Part shown: in pieces, positions 63,136 through 64,000 of the stretch
Position numbering within the stretch: position 1 is the stretch's first letter
Layout: every line of letters starts with the position of its first letter
Translations under genes and position numbers: made by a program
Notes under the pieces: generated by a model
The model's input: the letters and a program-made list of their open reading frames with translations, nothing else
What the model was told of the DNA's origin: nothing
Databases searched by the model: none
Source: Oribacterium sp. KHPX15
Lineage (GTDB): Bacteria > Bacillota > Clostridia > Lachnospirales > Lachnospiraceae
DNA: 64,000 bases
Reading direction: 5' to 3'
Assembly (NCBI RefSeq): GCF_900107835.1
Contig: NZ_FNRG01000011.1
Coordinates: 21,183-85,182 of the forward strand

Positions 63136-63225
63136 CGACAGGTCAAACCTGTCGTGGGGATCACCGTTTCCCCAAAAAACGGTATACGTAAGTCCTTCGT
63201 CTGACAAGACGAAAAATCAAAGGAC
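63136..63225 (+). promoter_or_regulatory. three successive hairpins between metI and metQ
   Basis: CGACAGGT-CAA-ACCTGTCG (63136-63154); ACCGTTT (63163) with AAACGGT (63177-63183); GTCCTT (63192) with AAGGAC (63220-63225) enclosing TCGTCT-GACA-AGACGA. No U tract follows the last. They could raise metQ message stability over metNI, as binding proteins are often made in excess. Confidence 0.5.
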
Positions 63226-63243
63226 CAACGAGGGAGGAACATT

Positions 63244-64000
63244 ATGAAAAAGAATTTAACAGTAGTTCTTGTAGCAGTACTTGCGGCAGCATCACTTGCA
63301 GCCTGCGGTTCATCAGAGACCAAGGCAACAACAGCTGCAGCAACAGAAGCAGCTGCAACATCCGCAGCAACATCCGCAGCAACAGAGGCTGCCAAGGAGA
63401 CAGAGGCAGCAGGCGAGACAGAAGCCGCTAAGGAAACAGAGGCAGCTGCTGAGGCAGGCAGTGCCGTAGAGCCGCTTGCAGAGGCAGTAGACATTAAGAT
63501 CGGTGCAACACCAAGCCCTCATGCAGAGATTCTCGAGCAGGCAAAGGATGAACTTGCAGCAGCAGGCATTAACCTTGACATCGTTGTTTACAATGATTAC
63601 GTTCAGCCAAACCTTGCTACAGATCAGGGCGAGATCCAGGCTAACTACTTCCAGCACCAGCCATATCTTGATGATTTCAATGCTGAGAACGGAACCCACC
63701 TTACATCAGTGGGCGCTATCCACTATGAGCCGTTCGGAATCTACGCAGGAAAGGCAAATGATCTTTCAAACATCGCTGACAAGGCTCAGATCGCTGTTCC
63801 TAACGATACAACCAATGAGGCTCGTGCTCTTCAGCTTCTTCAGGCTAACGGCATCATCACTCTCAAGGAGGGTGTAGGTCTCACAGCTACAAAGCAGGAT
63901 ATCGTTGAGAATCCTCACAATGTTGAGATCCTTGAGGTTGAGGCTGCTCAGATCCCGAGATCTATCGAGTCAGTTGATTTTGCCTGCATGAACGGTAACT
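63244..64000 (+). CDS. metQ: methionine-binding lipoprotein MetQ (3' end outside window)
   Basis: Substrate-binding lipoprotein of the MetNIQ importer. GGGAGG precedes ATG 63244. A signal sequence ends in the lipobox LAAC-G near residue 21. An unusually long Ala/Thr/Glu-rich linker (about 24-82) tethers the binding domain, which begins IKIGATPSPHAEILEQAKDEL and continues with VVYNDYVQPNLA, GEIQANYFQHQPYLDDFN, HYEPFGIYAGK and VPNDTTNEARALQLLQ. The frame is open to the last base; 252 codons are visible of about 330 expected. Confidence 0.93.
   Translation, partial: MKKNLTVVLVAVLAAASLAACGSSETKATTAAATEAAATSAATSAATEAAKETEAAGETEAAKETEAAAEAGSAVEPLAEAVDIKIGATPSPHAEILEQAKDELAAAGINLDIVVYNDYVQPNLATDQGEIQANYFQHQPYLDDFNAENGTHLTSVGAIHYEPFGIYAGKANDLSNIADKAQIAVPNDTTNEARALQLLQANGIITLKEGVGLTATKQDIVENPHNVEILEVEAAQIPRSIESVDFACMNGN

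Overview
The window reads as a chromosomal stretch from a low-to-mid GC Gram-positive of the class Clostridia. It is most likely a member of the Lachnospiraceae close to Butyrivibrio or Pseudobutyrivibrio. I infer this from the protein families, the AAGGAGG ribosome sites, the secreted choline-binding-like repeat proteins and the codon style. The genus is a guess. Nearly all genes lie on the + strand; only a secreted protein gene and a lipid kinase gene (1864-4198) are on the minus strand.

Layout. 1-7.9 kb: cell-surface region with a Wzz-like chain-length regulator, two related secreted repeat proteins, a diacylglycerol-kinase-type lipid kinase, UDP-galactopyranose mutase and a lipoprotein. 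8.4-13.5 kb: yajC, an Xre-HipA fusion, ddl, a DUF1934 protein and a small membrane protein. 14-27 kb: rpoB-rpoC, then rpsL-rpsG-fusA-tuf. 27.5-41.4 kb: a secreted protein overlapping a membrane protein gene, queA, rluF, ligA, an MBOAT acyltransferase with an SGNH-like partner, lgt, and a large FIST-sensor hybrid histidine kinase. 41.65-45.06 kb: a decayed integrative element inserted into the 5' end of ychF. It carries an AlbA/GHKL/winged-helix regulator, an McrB-like remnant, a small ORF and a truncated tyrosine integrase. 45-57.5 kb: ychF, then a slimmed division and wall cluster mraZ-rsmH-ftsL-ftsI-mraY-murD-ftsW-ftsQ-ftsZ, with no murE, murF, murG, murC or ftsA inside it. 57.7-64 kb: prfC, pepV, a tRNA-Leu and metN-metI-metQ; metQ runs off the window end.

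The most unusual content is non-coding. Three intergenic arrays (12502-12868, 21906-22310, 60753-60975) consist of short TGAGTCA/TGACCTA-type sites that alternate in orientation every 26-27 bp, so that the full period is about 53 bp, or five helical turns. They lie upstream of the small gene that precedes rpoB, between rpoC and rpsL, and just upstream of a tRNA gene. In array B sixteen successive sites keep this spacing while the sequence between them diverges, which points to selection on a phased DNA-binding or chromosome-organising element rather than ordinary repeat decay. I know of no described element of this kind. Other notable items are a 155-nt hairpin upstream of mraZ, an iteron operator that is repeated inside its own regulator gene, an apparent leaderless ftsQ promoter embedded in a terminator, and a MraZ box of three 10-bp repeats.

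Functional themes: surface polysaccharide and envelope building (Wzz, Glf, MBOAT/SGNH, Lgt, Ddl, MraY, MurD, FtsI), the core transcription and translation machinery, and methionine uptake. All calls come from reading sequence and motifs; no database search was run.
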